A stretch of 64,000 nucleotides of DNA from Frigidibacter sp. ROC022 (GCF_024723735.1 NZ_JANQDU010000002.1:573001-637000); one strand, 5' to 3'; positions 15,629-24,657 are shown, counted from the stretch's first letter. Made by a program: numbers and translations. Notes: generated by a model not told the origin, from the sequence alone.

Positions 15629-17023
15629 TTAAATCTGGCTTCCGTCCTCGACGACCATCTCGGCCGTCCAACCCCGCGTCTTCCCCGGATTGAGAAGACC
15701 GTAGGGATCCGCTTGCTTCTTGAAGTCGATCTGCATGGTGTCGATCTGCTTCATCCCGCCGTCCTCGATCGTGTAGGCGTGCGGGTCGTAGATGGCGCAG
15801 CCGTCAAGCTGCTCGATCTCGCGAATGACTCGATAGGTTTCGTCGCGGTCGCGATAACGCACCAGCGGCAGGCCGAAGATCTGAACCTCTCCCTCGAGCT
15901 GCGCCATCTCGTGGTGCATGTACATCTCGTCGCCATAGCGCTCCATCTGGCGCTGCACGATCTCGGGATCGAAGGGCCGTGGATAGGCCACCTGAAGATA
16001 GCTCCAGCCGCTCTCGGCTTTCAGTGCCTGAAGGGTGGTGTGGTTCCAGCCGCATTCATAGGCCGGCTGAAGGCCGTTCTCGCGCAGCTCTTCCTTGGTC
16101 ATCGCAAAGGAGACGCGGCCGCCGAATTCCGCGACCAGCGCCTTGAAACGGTCCATATCCCCGGGCGCGACCATGGCAAAGACGGCGTCCCGGTCCGAGG
16201 GGAACAGGTCGCCGAACTTGGTGTAGAACCGCGCAAAGCGCCGATCGACCGTGGTCAGAAGATAGCAGTCCAGCTTGTCTTCCAGCGCCTTCAGGCAGAA
16301 GCGCAGCGTGGCATCGTAGCTTTCGAACAGACCCGCGGTGTGAATCCAGTCGGTGGCCTTGGTCAGCCCGATCTCCAGCTCCATGACGATTCCGTTGGTC
16401 CCATAGGCGTGCTGGACCTTCTGAATCTCGGGGCCATGCAGCTCGATGATCCGGGGTTCGCGCTCGACGGTCATCACCTTGACCGAATAGATGTTGCCGT
16501 CATCGCGCAGCATGCCGTGCCGGAGCGAGCCGATACCGCCCGAGCCGCCGGTGAAGAAGCCGCCGATCGTCGCGATCCGGCGCGTCGACGGGTACATCAG
16601 CAGTTCCTGCCCTGTCTCGCGCACCGCATCGTCAAGTTTCGCGATCCTGGCGCCTGCCTCGACCCGCACCCGGCCCTGTCCGATTTCGAGAACCCGGTTG
16701 ACCTTGGTCATGTCCAGCATGATGCCGCCTTCCAGCGGCACGCATTGGCCATAGTTCCCGGTCCCCCCGCCACGCACGGTGATCGGGATCCGCAACCGGG
16801 CGGCGGCGGCGGCAATGCGGCGCACCTCGTCCTGATCCTTGGGGACCACCACCAAATCCCCGACATAGTGCCCGATGTCCTCGTTCAGGATCGGGCTGTA
16901 CCAGAAATAGTCGCGCGACCGCAGCGCGACCTGTTTCGGATCGTCATAGATCTGGATGCCGTCGATCGCGGCGCGGAAAGATGTCCAGTCGTAGTCGTGC
17001 GCAGGCTTTGTCAGCGTGCTCAT
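15629..17023 (-). CDS. FAD-binding oxidoreductase (FAD_binding_4/vanillyl-alcohol-oxidase fold)
   Basis: A 464-residue flavoenzyme. The PP-loop motif PITVRGGGTGNYGQ (near 100) and YPSTRRIATIGGFFTGGSGGIGS mark the FAD_binding_4 domain (about 50-230). A C-terminal cap ends with DPYGLLNPGKTRGW, normal for GlcD-like enzymes. It would oxidise a hydroxy acid, alcohol or amine, passing electrons to oxygen or a carrier. The ATG at 17023 overlaps the amidohydrolase stop by ATGA, so the two are coupled. Confidence 0.85.
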   Translation of the reverse strand: MSTLTKPAHDYDWTSFRAAIDGIQIYDDPKQVALRSRDYFWYSPILNEDIGHYVGDLVVVPKDQDEVRRIAAAAARLRIPITVRGGGTGNYGQCVPLEGGIMLDMTKVNRVLEIGQGRVRVEAGARIAKLDDAVRETGQELLMYPSTRRIATIGGFFTGGSGGIGSLRHGMLRDDGNIYSVKVMTVEREPRIIELHGPEIQKVQHAYGTNGIVMELEIGLTKATDWIHTAGLFESYDATLRFCLKALEDKLDCYLLTTVDRRFARFYTKFGDLFPSDRDAVFAMVAPGDMDRFKALVAEFGGRVSFAMTKEELRENGLQPAYECGWNHTTLQALKAESGWSYLQVAYPRPFDPEIVQRQMERYGDEMYMHHEMAQLEGEVQIFGLPLVRYRDRDETYRVIREIEQLDGCAIYDPHAYTIEDGGMKQIDTMQIDFKKQADPYGLLNPGKTRGWTAEMVVEDGSQI

Positions 17024-18264
17024 GCGTTTCTCCAGTCGAAGTGATTTGCGGGCAGCGGCCGGCCGCCCCGGTAGACGATGCGCTCGGCCCTCGGGCGGCT
17101 GATCAACTCGCCCAGATCCTCGGCGGCGTGCCAGATGAAGTCGGCGGGGCCGCCCTCGGCGAGCAGTCCTGAAAGGTTGCCGGAACAAAGACGGCCCGGC
17201 AGGCTGGTGATGCTGTCGATCCAGTCCTCCGGCGCGATCTGGCACGCCGTCGCGGCCAGGCGCAGGATCGACAGGGGGTCGTAGTCACCATAGGGATAGA
17301 AGGCGTCTCCGACATTGTCGCTGCCCAGCATCGTCGCGATCCCGGCCCGGCGCGCCTCCTTGATCGGGGCGATGCCGCGCCGGCGCGGAGAGACACCTTC
17401 GCCGCGGTCCTGCAGGTAGAGATTGGAGGTCGGCAGAGCGACCAGCGCCACGCCCGCCTCTGCCGCCGCCGCGAGAATGCGGTCGAGTTCCTCCGCGGTC
17501 CGGACCGCCAGCGAACAGGCATGGCCGCACAGCACCCGGTCGCGATAGCCATGCCGGGCCGTGGCCGCGACGATCAGCTCGAAACCGTTCGCCTCGGGGT
17601 CGAGACCCTCATCGACATGGAAATCGAGGTCCAGATCGTGCTGCCGCGCCAGCGCGAACATCGTCTCGACCTTCTCTGCCAGCCCCTCGTCGCGATAGAA
17701 GAAGGCGCCCAGGACGCCGCCGTCCTGCCGGACCCTGGCGGCAATATCGCCGGCAGCCGAGGGCACCAGGTCGCCCCGTACCAGCGCCGCGATCTGAAGC
17801 TCGACCCGGCCCTTCCATTCCTCGCGCAGCGCCACCAGCACCGGCCAGGCCTCGGGCACCTCGGGGGCGATCCAGTCGACATGGGTCCGCATCGCGCCGA
17901 CGCCCAGGCGATAGGCGTTCTCGAGCGCGCGGTTGGCGCGGGCCCTGATATCTGCGGCCGTCCAGCGTGGCCGGTCCTGCTCCATCAGCGCGATCGCGTC
18001 GAACAGGCTTTCGACCCGGGCTTGCCCGGCGCCGCCGATACGCGAGATCGTGTAGGTCTTGTCCAGATGCACATGCACGTCCGTGAACAGCGGCGTCACC
18101 ACGCCGCCCCGGCTCTCCGTGGACGGCGTCAGGCTCACGATCCTGTCGTCTTCGGCGACAAGATCAAAATGCCCCGGCCGGCCCGGCATCGCCACGCCGG
18201 TCAGTCGCGTGCCGGTGGCGCCGGCAGCGGTCCGCCCGGGCGCCGGTGCATGTCCCCTCGACAT
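17020..18264 (-). CDS. Cytosine-deaminase-like amidohydrolase
   Basis: A 414-residue metal-dependent amidohydrolase. Motifs are HVHLDK (first metal His pair, near 67), HVDEG (catalytic His/Glu region), CGHACSL (metal His) and GSDNVGDAF (metal Asp). This order fits the CodA/N-isopropylammelide branch, which deaminates cytosine and related heterocycles. The substrate may differ. It follows the permease gene with only 2 bases between, and its stop overlaps the FAD oxidase start. A longer upstream frame belongs to the permease's shadow and is not used. Confidence 0.83.
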   Translation of the reverse strand: MSRGHAPAPGRTAAGATGTRLTGVAMPGRPGHFDLVAEDDRIVSLTPSTESRGGVVTPLFTDVHVHLDKTYTISRIGGAGQARVESLFDAIALMEQDRPRWTAADIRARANRALENAYRLGVGAMRTHVDWIAPEVPEAWPVLVALREEWKGRVELQIAALVRGDLVPSAAGDIAARVRQDGGVLGAFFYRDEGLAEKVETMFALARQHDLDLDFHVDEGLDPEANGFELIVAATARHGYRDRVLCGHACSLAVRTAEELDRILAAAAEAGVALVALPTSNLYLQDRGEGVSPRRRGIAPIKEARRAGIATMLGSDNVGDAFYPYGDYDPLSILRLAATACQIAPEDWIDSITSLPGRLCSGNLSGLLAEGGPADFIWHAAEDLGELISRPRAERIVYRGGRPLPANHFDWRNA

Positions 18265-18266
18265 GC

Positions 18267-19100
18267 TCAGTTCTCCCGACGGACTTCGCTCTCGTGCCAG
18301 TTTCCGAGAACGGCACGCGACAGCCAGCTGGTGGCCAGGAAGATGGCGATCCCCACCACCGACACCAGGAACAGGGCGGCGAACATCCGGGGGATCTCGT
18401 TGCGGAAGCTCGATTCCAGGATCCGCGAGGCCAGGCCGGTGCTCTGGCCCGCCGTGCCGGCCACGAACTCGGCCACCACCGCACCGATCAGGGCCAGCCC
18501 GCCGGCGATCTTCAGGGCGGCCATGAAATACGGCAGCGCACTGGGGGCCAGCAGGTAGCGCAGGCGTTGCAGCGGCGTGGCTCGATAGAGCGTGAACAGG
18601 TCGCGCAGGTTGTGGTCGGCGCTGCGCAGCCCGATCACGGTGCTCGACAGGATCGGGAAGAAGGCGACGATCCAGGCACAGATCAGCAGCGCCGAGAACG
18701 TGTCGCGCACATAGATCAGGATCAGCGGCGCGATGGCCACGACCGGGGTCACCTGCAGGATCACCGCAAAGGGGAAGAAGCACATCTCGACGGTGCGGGA
18801 CAGGGCGAAGATCGAGCCGAGAATGATGCCGCCCACCGTCGCGAAGAACAGCGACAGCAGCGTCAGCTTGATGGTGAACCACATCGACCCCATCAGCGAG
18901 GGACCGTCCTTCACAAGCGTCTCGGCAATCACCGACGGGGCCGGGATCAGGTATTTGGGAACCTGATAATAGCGCACCAGCCCCTCCCAGATCCCGAGCG
19001 CGACGACGATGGTCAGGACCGGAAGGACGATTCGCATGGCACGATCGACGCGGGCGTGCCGCTGCTGGTCGGAATTCAGAACCGGGGTCTCCGTGGTCAT
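18267..19100 (-). CDS. ABC transporter permease, SsuC/TauC type
   Basis: A 277-residue inner-membrane protein with about six transmembrane helices and the BPD_transp_1 coupling region LRSADHNLRDLFTLYRATPLQRLRYLLAPSALPYF (the EAA loop, near 170-205). It pairs with the ATPase at 19112-19894 and the binding protein at 14602-15612. The ATG at 19100 has GAAGG 8 bases upstream. A TTG at 19115 that overlaps the ATPase stop would add five residues. Confidence 0.87.
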   Translation of the reverse strand: MTTETPVLNSDQQRHARVDRAMRIVLPVLTIVVALGIWEGLVRYYQVPKYLIPAPSVIAETLVKDGPSLMGSMWFTIKLTLLSLFFATVGGIILGSIFALSRTVEMCFFPFAVILQVTPVVAIAPLILIYVRDTFSALLICAWIVAFFPILSSTVIGLRSADHNLRDLFTLYRATPLQRLRYLLAPSALPYFMAALKIAGGLALIGAVVAEFVAGTAGQSTGLASRILESSFRNEIPRMFAALFLVSVVGIAIFLATSWLSRAVLGNWHESEVRREN

Positions 19101-19111
19101 GGATCTGGCCT

Positions 19112-19894
19112 TCAATGGTTGATGTCGCCGGTGTCGAGCGTCTCGTTGAGCGCATCGGACACCACCGCGCAGTAATTGGCGTATTCGGGCGTGTTGCGGA
19201 AATTCTCGGCGCGCGGATAGGGCGCCTGAATCTCGATGTCCGAGACGACCCGTCCCGGCCGCGCCGCCATCACCACCACCCGGTTCGACAGGTAGACGGA
19301 TTCATAGACGCTGTGGGTGACGAAGATCACCGTCAGGTTGTACTCCTGCCACAACCGCAGGACGTCGTTGTTGAGCTTGAAGCGGGTCATTTCGTCGAGG
19401 GCGGCAAAGGGCTCGTCCATCAGCAGCAGACGCGACCGCGTGACCAGCGCCCGGGCAATGGAGACCCGCATCTTCATGCCCCCGGACAGCTCGCGCGGAT
19501 AGGATTTGGCGAACTTGCTCAGCCCGACCTGGGCCAGCGCGTCCTCGACCCGTGGTTCCGCCTTCTTGCGTGAAACCCCGGCCAGGCGCAGCGGCAGGTA
19601 GACATTGTTGAAGACAGTCGCCCAGGGCATCAGGGTCGGCTCCTGAAAGACAAAGCCGATGTCCTGCGGTCCGTGGTCCTCGCCACCGAACCGGATCTGG
19701 CCGGTCGAGACCGAGGTCAGCCCGGCGATCATCCGCAGGGCCGTGCTCTTGCCGCAGCCCGAGGGGCCGAGGAAGCTCACGAACTGGCCCTGTTCGATCT
19801 TCAGCGACATGTCGCGAACCGCGATCAGGCCGGAGCCGTATTGCTTGGAGACATTGTCTATGTTGATCAACGTCGGTGCCGTTGCAGTGCTCAT
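19112..19894 (-). CDS. ABC transporter ATP-binding protein, SsuB/TauB type
   Basis: A 260-residue ATPase. It has Walker A GPSGCGKST (near 43), Q-loop FVFQEPTLMPW, the signature LSGGMKMR (in place of LSGGQ), Walker B LLLMDEPFAALD and the switch His in FVTHSVYE. The PTLMPW variant after the Q-loop is typical of sulfonate, nitrate and pyrimidine importers. It lies 9 bases after the creatininase-like gene in the same operon. Confidence 0.9.
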   Translation of the reverse strand: MSTATAPTLINIDNVSKQYGSGLIAVRDMSLKIEQGQFVSFLGPSGCGKSTALRMIAGLTSVSTGQIRFGGEDHGPQDIGFVFQEPTLMPWATVFNNVYLPLRLAGVSRKKAEPRVEDALAQVGLSKFAKSYPRELSGGMKMRVSIARALVTRSRLLLMDEPFAALDEMTRFKLNNDVLRLWQEYNLTVIFVTHSVYESVYLSNRVVVMAARPGRVVSDIEIQAPYPRAENFRNTPEYANYCAVVSDALNETLDTGDINH

Positions 19895-19903
19895 GCCGTC
19901 ACC

Positions 19904-20701
19904 TCACCAAGCCGTCGGGTTGTCGAGCCAGGAGAGCGGCGCATGTTCGACCTCGGCCAGCAGTTCGACCAGCCGGTCGGCGGCATATTCCACGGTCTGG
20001 TGGCCCTTGTCGGCCGTCGCCGCCGCCGCATTTCCGGCCGCACCCTGCGGGTTCATGTCCTGGATCTGCCAGCCGGGTTTCGCGCCCGACAGCGAGATAT
20101 GGGTGAAGTCGCGCGCGAAGGTCTCGGTCAGGGTGCCGAAGTCCTGCGCCTTGTCCATGTCGACCAGTTCGGGATGCAGGTGAAGCATCACCGAGGTCTC
20201 CATGTCGCCGGCATGGATGCCGTGCTGCATCTCGTGATCGCTGTAGAGACCCGACGGCAGGCCGAGGCCGAACCAGTTGACGCAGAACACCATCATGTTG
20301 TGCCGGACCCGCAGTTCACGGGCGACGATGTCCATGGTGCTGATCTGGCCGCCGTGGCTGTTGAGCAGGACAAGCTTTCTGACGCCGCTGGCCGCGACGC
20401 AGGCGCCGATCTCGCACCACATCGAGATCAGCGTCTGCGCCGAGAAGGTCAGCGTCCCGGGATAGCGGCTGTGCTCGTTGCTCTTGCCGATGGCCTGGGT
20501 CGGAAGGAACAGGGTCTTGCTCGAGGCCGGGAGCTTCGCGATGACCGCTTCGACCATGCCGTTGACGATCGCCGCATCGACCGCCAGGGGCAGGTGCGGC
20601 CCGTGCTGCTCGGTGGCGCCGACGGGAAGAACCGCGACGATCTGTTCGCGGTCCAGTCGGGAAAACGCTTCGCTCGTGTAGTCGGACCAGTATCTCTTCA
20701 A
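19904..20701 (-). CDS. Creatininase-family amidohydrolase
   Basis: A 265-residue protein with the creatininase metal motif GATEQHGPHLPLAVDA (Glu, His and Asp ligands, near 34-49) and NSHGGQ. Family members open cyclic amides (creatinine, formamides of riboflavin/F420 breakdown) or cleave peptides (MftE). It is the first gene of the transporter operon. The start is proposed as TTG at 20701, preceded by GGGAGGGG and GAGG; a longer frame to 20797 adds 32 residues unlike the family. With the deaminase-like enzyme and FAD oxidase it probably forms a short degradation path. Confidence 0.8.
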   Translation of the reverse strand: MKRYWSDYTSEAFSRLDREQIVAVLPVGATEQHGPHLPLAVDAAIVNGMVEAVIAKLPASSKTLFLPTQAIGKSNEHSRYPGTLTFSAQTLISMWCEIGACVAASGVRKLVLLNSHGGQISTMDIVARELRVRHNMMVFCVNWFGLGLPSGLYSDHEMQHGIHAGDMETSVMLHLHPELVDMDKAQDFGTLTETFARDFTHISLSGAKPGWQIQDMNPQGAAGNAAAATADKGHQTVEYAADRLVELLAEVEHAPLSWLDNPTAW

Positions 20702-20944
20702 GGCCTCAGCCCCTCCCTCTCGATTCACGGGCCGCGACGTGCCTCCGCACGAGATCACTCGCGGGGCTGTGCCTCGGCACGGCAACTGACAATTCAATGA
20801 AGTGCCGTCGTGTCACGCCCCGGAACCGGAACATGGACCTCGACAGCCGCACACACTCTCACATGGTCGTTCGCGCACCCACGTGGCAACTCTATCCTGA
20901 TGCAATTCCTCCCGAACACGCGGTGTGACCCGGTGTTCGATCGC

Positions 20945-20973
20945 ACTATCATGTAATCAAACCAATCGGTCAA
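20945..20973 (-). promoter_or_regulatory. Sigma-70-type promoter of the transporter operon
   Basis: On the minus strand TTGACC (20973-20968) and GATAGT (20950-20945) are separated by exactly 17 bases. Transcription would start near 20938 and run into the creatininase-like gene. The -35 box is part of the palindrome at 20958-20973. Confidence 0.55.
20958..20973. promoter_or_regulatory. Candidate operator for the RutR-like regulator
   Basis: On the minus strand the 16 bases read TTGACCGATTGGTTTG. The known RutR box is TTGACCANNTGGTCAA; 10 of its 12-14 specified positions agree with the same spacing. The site overlaps the -35 box of the operon promoter, so binding would block RNA polymerase. 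The regulator would be the TetR protein encoded at 13896-14555, making this self-regulation of the operon. Confidence 0.45.
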
Positions 20974-21125
20974 ACTAATTGTTCAAATTTCTTTTCGGGC
21001 ATGCGATAGGGGCAGAGCCGCACGAGTCGACGGGGCCGTCGCGGCGGCCGGGATCGCTCTGGGAGGCGGAGTTCCGGGCCGCCAGGACCCGAACGGCGGC
21101 ACAGAACATGCAGGCTGGAGGAGAC

Positions 21126-21383
21126 ATGAGCGACAGATGTATCATCGCTGGCGCGGACCAGGCTGGCGCACGGGCCCCTTTCAGACTGCGCCAGGAGGGC
21201 CATGCCGGCGAGCCGCACCATGGCACCCGGGTCTGCGCCTGCCGGACGGACACGCGAAAGCCCATGCTTGTCGATAGGTTCAAGCGTGGCGGGAGCGATC
21301 CGGTTCGTGCCACAGGTGCCCGGACACGGCTGCCGGACCTGCCCGGGGCCGGGGCCCTGCGCAGCCCGCCGGTCCCCGCCTGA
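21126..21383 (+). CDS. Doubtful small ORF with strong ribosome site
   Basis: An 85-codon frame starts with ATG at 21126 right after GGAGGAG. The product is rich in Arg, Gly and Ala, has scattered Cys, and resembles nothing I recognise. Support is only the ribosome site. It could be a leader peptide for the tetronate operon, which starts 54 bases downstream, or chance. Confidence 0.2.
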   Translation: MSDRCIIAGADQAGARAPFRLRQEGHAGEPHHGTRVCACRTDTRKPMLVDRFKRGGSDPVRATGARTRLPDLPGAGALRSPPVPA

Positions 21384-21437
21384 CTGCTCTTGTCGTCCGG
21401 CAACATCCTCAAACACGCTCTCTGAACAGGTAGGAAA

Positions 21438-22436
21438 ATGGTTCATTGTCTCATCATCGGCGGCGCCGGCATGCTCGGCTCCGGGCTCGCGGCCCGGCTC
21501 GCCCGGACCGGCAAGCTCGGCGACCGGGCCGTCTCCCGATTGACACTGTTCGATGTCGTGGCGCCGGGCTCCATTCCCGAAGGCGGCGCCGTATCGGTTG
21601 GGGTCAAGACCGGCGACATCGCGCGGCCCGAAACGGTCGAGGCCCTGGTCGCCGCCCGGCCCGACGTGATCTTCCACCTGGCGGCCATCGTCTCGGGCGA
21701 GGCCGAACGTGACTTCGAGAAAGGCTATCGGATCAACCTCGACGGCACCCGAAACCTGTTCGAAGCCGTCCGCAAGGCGCATGAGAGCGACGGCTATCAT
21801 CCGCGCATCGTGTTCACCTCGTCGCTGGCGGTCTTCGGTTCTCCGCTGCCCGATGTCATCGACGACGACCACATCCTCACCCCGCGTTCGAGCTATGGAA
21901 CCCAGAAGGCAATCTGCGAGCTGCTGCTGGCCGACTACAGCCGGCGCGGCTATTTCGACGGCATCGGAATCCGCCTGCCGACCATCTGCATCCGCCCCGG
22001 CAAGCCCAATGCGGCGGCGTCCGGGTTCTTCTCCAGCATCCTGCGCGAGCCCTTGGCCGGACTTCCGGCGGTGCTGCCGGTGGACCCCTCGGTGCGGCAC
22101 TGGTTTGCCAGTCCGCGTGCCGCGGTCGGCTTCATCGCCCATGCCGCGACCGTCGACAGCGCGCTTCTGGACGAACGCCGCAACCTGACCATGCCGGGCG
22201 TCTCGGCCACCGTCGCGGACGAGATCGAGGCGCTGCGCGCCGTCGCCGGCGACTCGGCCGTGGAGTTGATCCGGCACGAGATCGACCCGGCCGTCGTCGC
22301 CATCATCTCGACCTGGCCGAAAGCCTTTGACGCGCGGCGCGCCGAAGAGCTCGGCTTCACCGCCGACAAGTCCTTCGCCGCGATCATCGAGGCCCATATC
22401 GAAGACCATGCAGCAGATAGGGAGACCCCGGCATGA
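21438..22436 (+). CDS. denD: D-erythronate dehydrogenase
   Basis: A 332-residue extended-SDR (NAD-dependent epimerase fold) protein matching DenD, which oxidises D-erythronate to 3-oxo-tetronate. Visible are the N-terminal GGAGMLGSGLAARL, FDVVAP, FHLAAIVSGEAERDF, the Ser in FTSSLAVFG and the Tyr/Lys of SYGTQK, followed by GIGIRLPTICIRPGKPN, which is typical of DenD. It is the first gene of the tetronate operon and overlaps ltnD by 4 bases. The identification rests on motif likeness and on the complete pathway around it. Confidence 0.88.
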   Translation: MVHCLIIGGAGMLGSGLAARLARTGKLGDRAVSRLTLFDVVAPGSIPEGGAVSVGVKTGDIARPETVEALVAARPDVIFHLAAIVSGEAERDFEKGYRINLDGTRNLFEAVRKAHESDGYHPRIVFTSSLAVFGSPLPDVIDDDHILTPRSSYGTQKAICELLLADYSRRGYFDGIGIRLPTICIRPGKPNAAASGFFSSILREPLAGLPAVLPVDPSVRHWFASPRAAVGFIAHAATVDSALLDERRNLTMPGVSATVADEIEALRAVAGDSAVELIRHEIDPAVVAIISTWPKAFDARRAEELGFTADKSFAAIIEAHIEDHAADRETPA

Positions 22437-23377
22437 ACACCGACCTCCAGAGCAACGCCCCCACTGAAGCCGGACGGCATTTCGTGCTGCTCGGCCTTGG
22501 CGCCATGGGCTACGGCATCGGGCAATCGCTGCTCCGGGCCGGCCTCGCGGTCGATGGCTTTGACCTCAATCCCGAAACGCAGCAACGGTTCCGGGCCGAG
22601 TCCGGGCGCGAAAGCAGCCTCGACGAGGCCTGCGCCGAAGCCGACGGTGTCATCCTGGTGGTGGTGAACGCCGCCCAGACCGAAGAGGCGCTGTTCGGCG
22701 ATCAGGGACTGGCGGCGCGGCTGAAGCCGGGATCGGTCGTCATCAGCTGCGCAACGATCGACGCGGAGCAGGCGATCAACTTCGAGTCCCGTCTGGTGGC
22801 CATGGGCATTCACTATCTGGATGCCCCGATTTCCGGCGGCTCGGCGAGGGCCGCTTCGGGTCAGCTCAGCGTCATGGCCTCGGGCCACCCGGACGCCTTC
22901 GCGCGGGCCGAGGCGGCACTGGGCGCGATGGCCGAGACGGTGTTCCGGCTGGGCGACCGGGCCGGGCCGGGATCGGCGATGAAAAGCATCAACCAGCTTC
23001 TCGCCGGTGTCCACATCGCCGCCACCGCCGAAGCCTTTGCCTTCGGCCTGTCGCAAGGTATCGATGCCGACCAGATCATGCAGGTGATCCCGCATTGCGC
23101 CGGCACCTCCTGGATGCTCGAGAACCGCGGCCCCTATATCGCCGACGGCGACTACCGGCCGCATTCCGCGGTGGACATCTTCGTCAAGGACCTGGGGATC
23201 GTCACCGATGCCGCCAGGAACGCGGCATTGGAGTTGCCGGTCGCAGCGGCTGCGCAGGACCGTTTCAGGCAGGCTTCGTCGAAGGGTCTTGGCCGCGAGG
23301 GCGACGTGGCGGTGATAAAGCTCTATGCCGAGGCCGCCGGCCTGACCCTGCCCCCCAAACGCTACGAGGATGACTGA
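22433..23377 (+). CDS. ltnD: L-threonate dehydrogenase
   Basis: A 314-residue beta-hydroxyacid dehydrogenase (6-phosphogluconate-dehydrogenase-like). The cofactor motif is LLGLGAMGYGIG (near 19), the substrate signature is DAPISGGSARAASG, and the catalytic Lys is in AMKSINQLLAG. LtnD converts L-threonate to 2-oxo-tetronate, which OtnI then isomerises. The ATGA overlap with denD and the 2-base gap to otnK show one transcript. D-glycerate or other 3-hydroxyacid specificity cannot be excluded by sequence, but context favours threonate. Confidence 0.88.
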   Translation: MNTDLQSNAPTEAGRHFVLLGLGAMGYGIGQSLLRAGLAVDGFDLNPETQQRFRAESGRESSLDEACAEADGVILVVVNAAQTEEALFGDQGLAARLKPGSVVISCATIDAEQAINFESRLVAMGIHYLDAPISGGSARAASGQLSVMASGHPDAFARAEAALGAMAETVFRLGDRAGPGSAMKSINQLLAGVHIAATAEAFAFGLSQGIDADQIMQVIPHCAGTSWMLENRGPYIADGDYRPHSAVDIFVKDLGIVTDAARNAALELPVAAAAQDRFRQASSKGLGREGDVAVIKLYAEAAGLTLPPKRYEDD

Positions 23378-23379
23378 CA

Positions 23380-24657
23380 ATGCTTCTGGGCTGTATCGGC
23401 GACGATTTCACCGGGTCCTCCGATCTTGCCAATACCCTGGTCAAGGGCGGCATGGCGACGACCCAGTATTGCGGGGTTCCCGATCGGGACGCGCAGCCCG
23501 ATGTCGAGGCCGGCGTCGTCGCCCTGAAGACCCGCAGCCTGCCGGTGGAGGAGGCGGTCGCGCAATCGCTTCAGGCGCTGGACTGGCTGCAACGGCAGGG
23601 CTGCCAACAGGTCTTCTTCAAATACTGCTCGACCTTCGATTCGACCCGGACCGGCAATATCGGCCCGGTCGCCGAGGCGCTGGCCAAGGTATTGGACGCC
23701 AGCCGGGTGATCGTCTGCCCGGCCTTTCCCGGTGTCGGGCGGACGATCTATCAGGGGCATCTCTTCGTCGGGGACCGGCTGCTGAACGAGTCGGGGATGG
23801 AGCGCCACCCGCTCACCCCGATGACCGATCCCGACATCCGCCGCTGGCTGCAATATCAGACGCGGTTGTCCGTCGGCCTTGTCTCCTTCCCCACCGTGCG
23901 GCAGGGCGCCGATGCCATCGCCGAAGCGCTGGACCGGCAGCATGCCGAAGGGCATGGGCTGGTGGTCGTCGATGCGCTCCAGGACGAAGACTTGCTCGCC
24001 ATCGGCGCGGCCGCCGCCGATCTGCCGCTGATCACCGGCGGTTCCGGCGTGGCGCTCGGCCTGCCGGAGAACTTCCGCCGCAAGGGGTTGATCGGCAACC
24101 GCAGCGTGACATGGGACGGTCTGCGGGGTCCGGGCGTGGTGCTTTCCGGTTCGTGCTCGCGCGCGACCCGCGCCCAGGTGGCGCTCTACCGTCAGAGCCA
24201 TCCGGCGCTGGAGATCACCGCGGATGCGCTGATGGACGGGGACATGACCGTTTCCAGGGCAGCCGACTGGCTGCGCGACCATCTGGACGAGGCGCCGCTG
24301 ATCTATTCCTCGGCGGAACCGGCCGTGGTCGCAAGCGCCCAGGAAAAGCACGGGCCGGACCGGCTGGCGCAACGGATCGAATCCTTCTTTGCCGGGGTTG
24401 CGGCCGAGGCGCCGCGGCTCGGGGTTCGGCGTCTGGTCTCGGCCGGTGGCGAAACCTCGGGCGCAGTGGTGCAGGGGCTGGCCTGCCGCGCGCTGGAGGT
24501 CGGGCCCGAGATCGACCCCGGCGTGCCGATGCTGCGGGTCGGCGGGCAGGAGCTCGGCCTGGCGCTGAAATCGGGGAACTTCGGTGCCGAGGACTTCTTC
24601 GACAAGGCGTTGCGGATGCTGGGAACGGCGCAGGGCCGGGGGGAGCGGGAAACATGA
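23380..24657 (+). CDS. otnK: 3-oxo-tetronate kinase
   Basis: A 425-residue four-carbon acid sugar kinase (formerly DUF1537). The N-terminal domain starts LGCIGDDFTGSSDLANTL and has FKYCSTFDSTRTGNIGP. The C-terminal nucleotide-binding part has LSGSCSRATRAQ, LVSAGGETSGAVVQGL and GLALKSGNFG. OtnK phosphorylates 3-oxo-tetronate to 3-oxo-tetronate 4-phosphate with ATP. Both DenD and LtnD/OtnI feed it. The stop overlaps the otnC start. Confidence 0.92.
   Translation: MLLGCIGDDFTGSSDLANTLVKGGMATTQYCGVPDRDAQPDVEAGVVALKTRSLPVEEAVAQSLQALDWLQRQGCQQVFFKYCSTFDSTRTGNIGPVAEALAKVLDASRVIVCPAFPGVGRTIYQGHLFVGDRLLNESGMERHPLTPMTDPDIRRWLQYQTRLSVGLVSFPTVRQGADAIAEALDRQHAEGHGLVVVDALQDEDLLAIGAAAADLPLITGGSGVALGLPENFRRKGLIGNRSVTWDGLRGPGVVLSGSCSRATRAQVALYRQSHPALEITADALMDGDMTVSRAADWLRDHLDEAPLIYSSAEPAVVASAQEKHGPDRLAQRIESFFAGVAAEAPRLGVRRLVSAGGETSGAVVQGLACRALEVGPEIDPGVPMLRVGGQELGLALKSGNFGAEDFFDKALRMLGTAQGRGERET

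Larger units (their letters stand above)
20702..21437. promoter_or_regulatory. Divergent intergenic region between two catabolic operons
   Basis: These 736 bases separate the minus-strand transporter operon from the plus-strand tetronate operon. The part from 20935 to 20995 is AT-rich and holds a good minus-strand promoter and a palindrome, listed separately. The right part (about 21000-21420) is GC-rich and holds at most one doubtful short gene. Confidence 0.5.

Noticed and set aside
20970-22409. Long reverse-strand frame opposite denD
   Set aside because: Repetitive Gly/Arg/Asp composition without motifs, while denD on the plus strand fits its family along its length.
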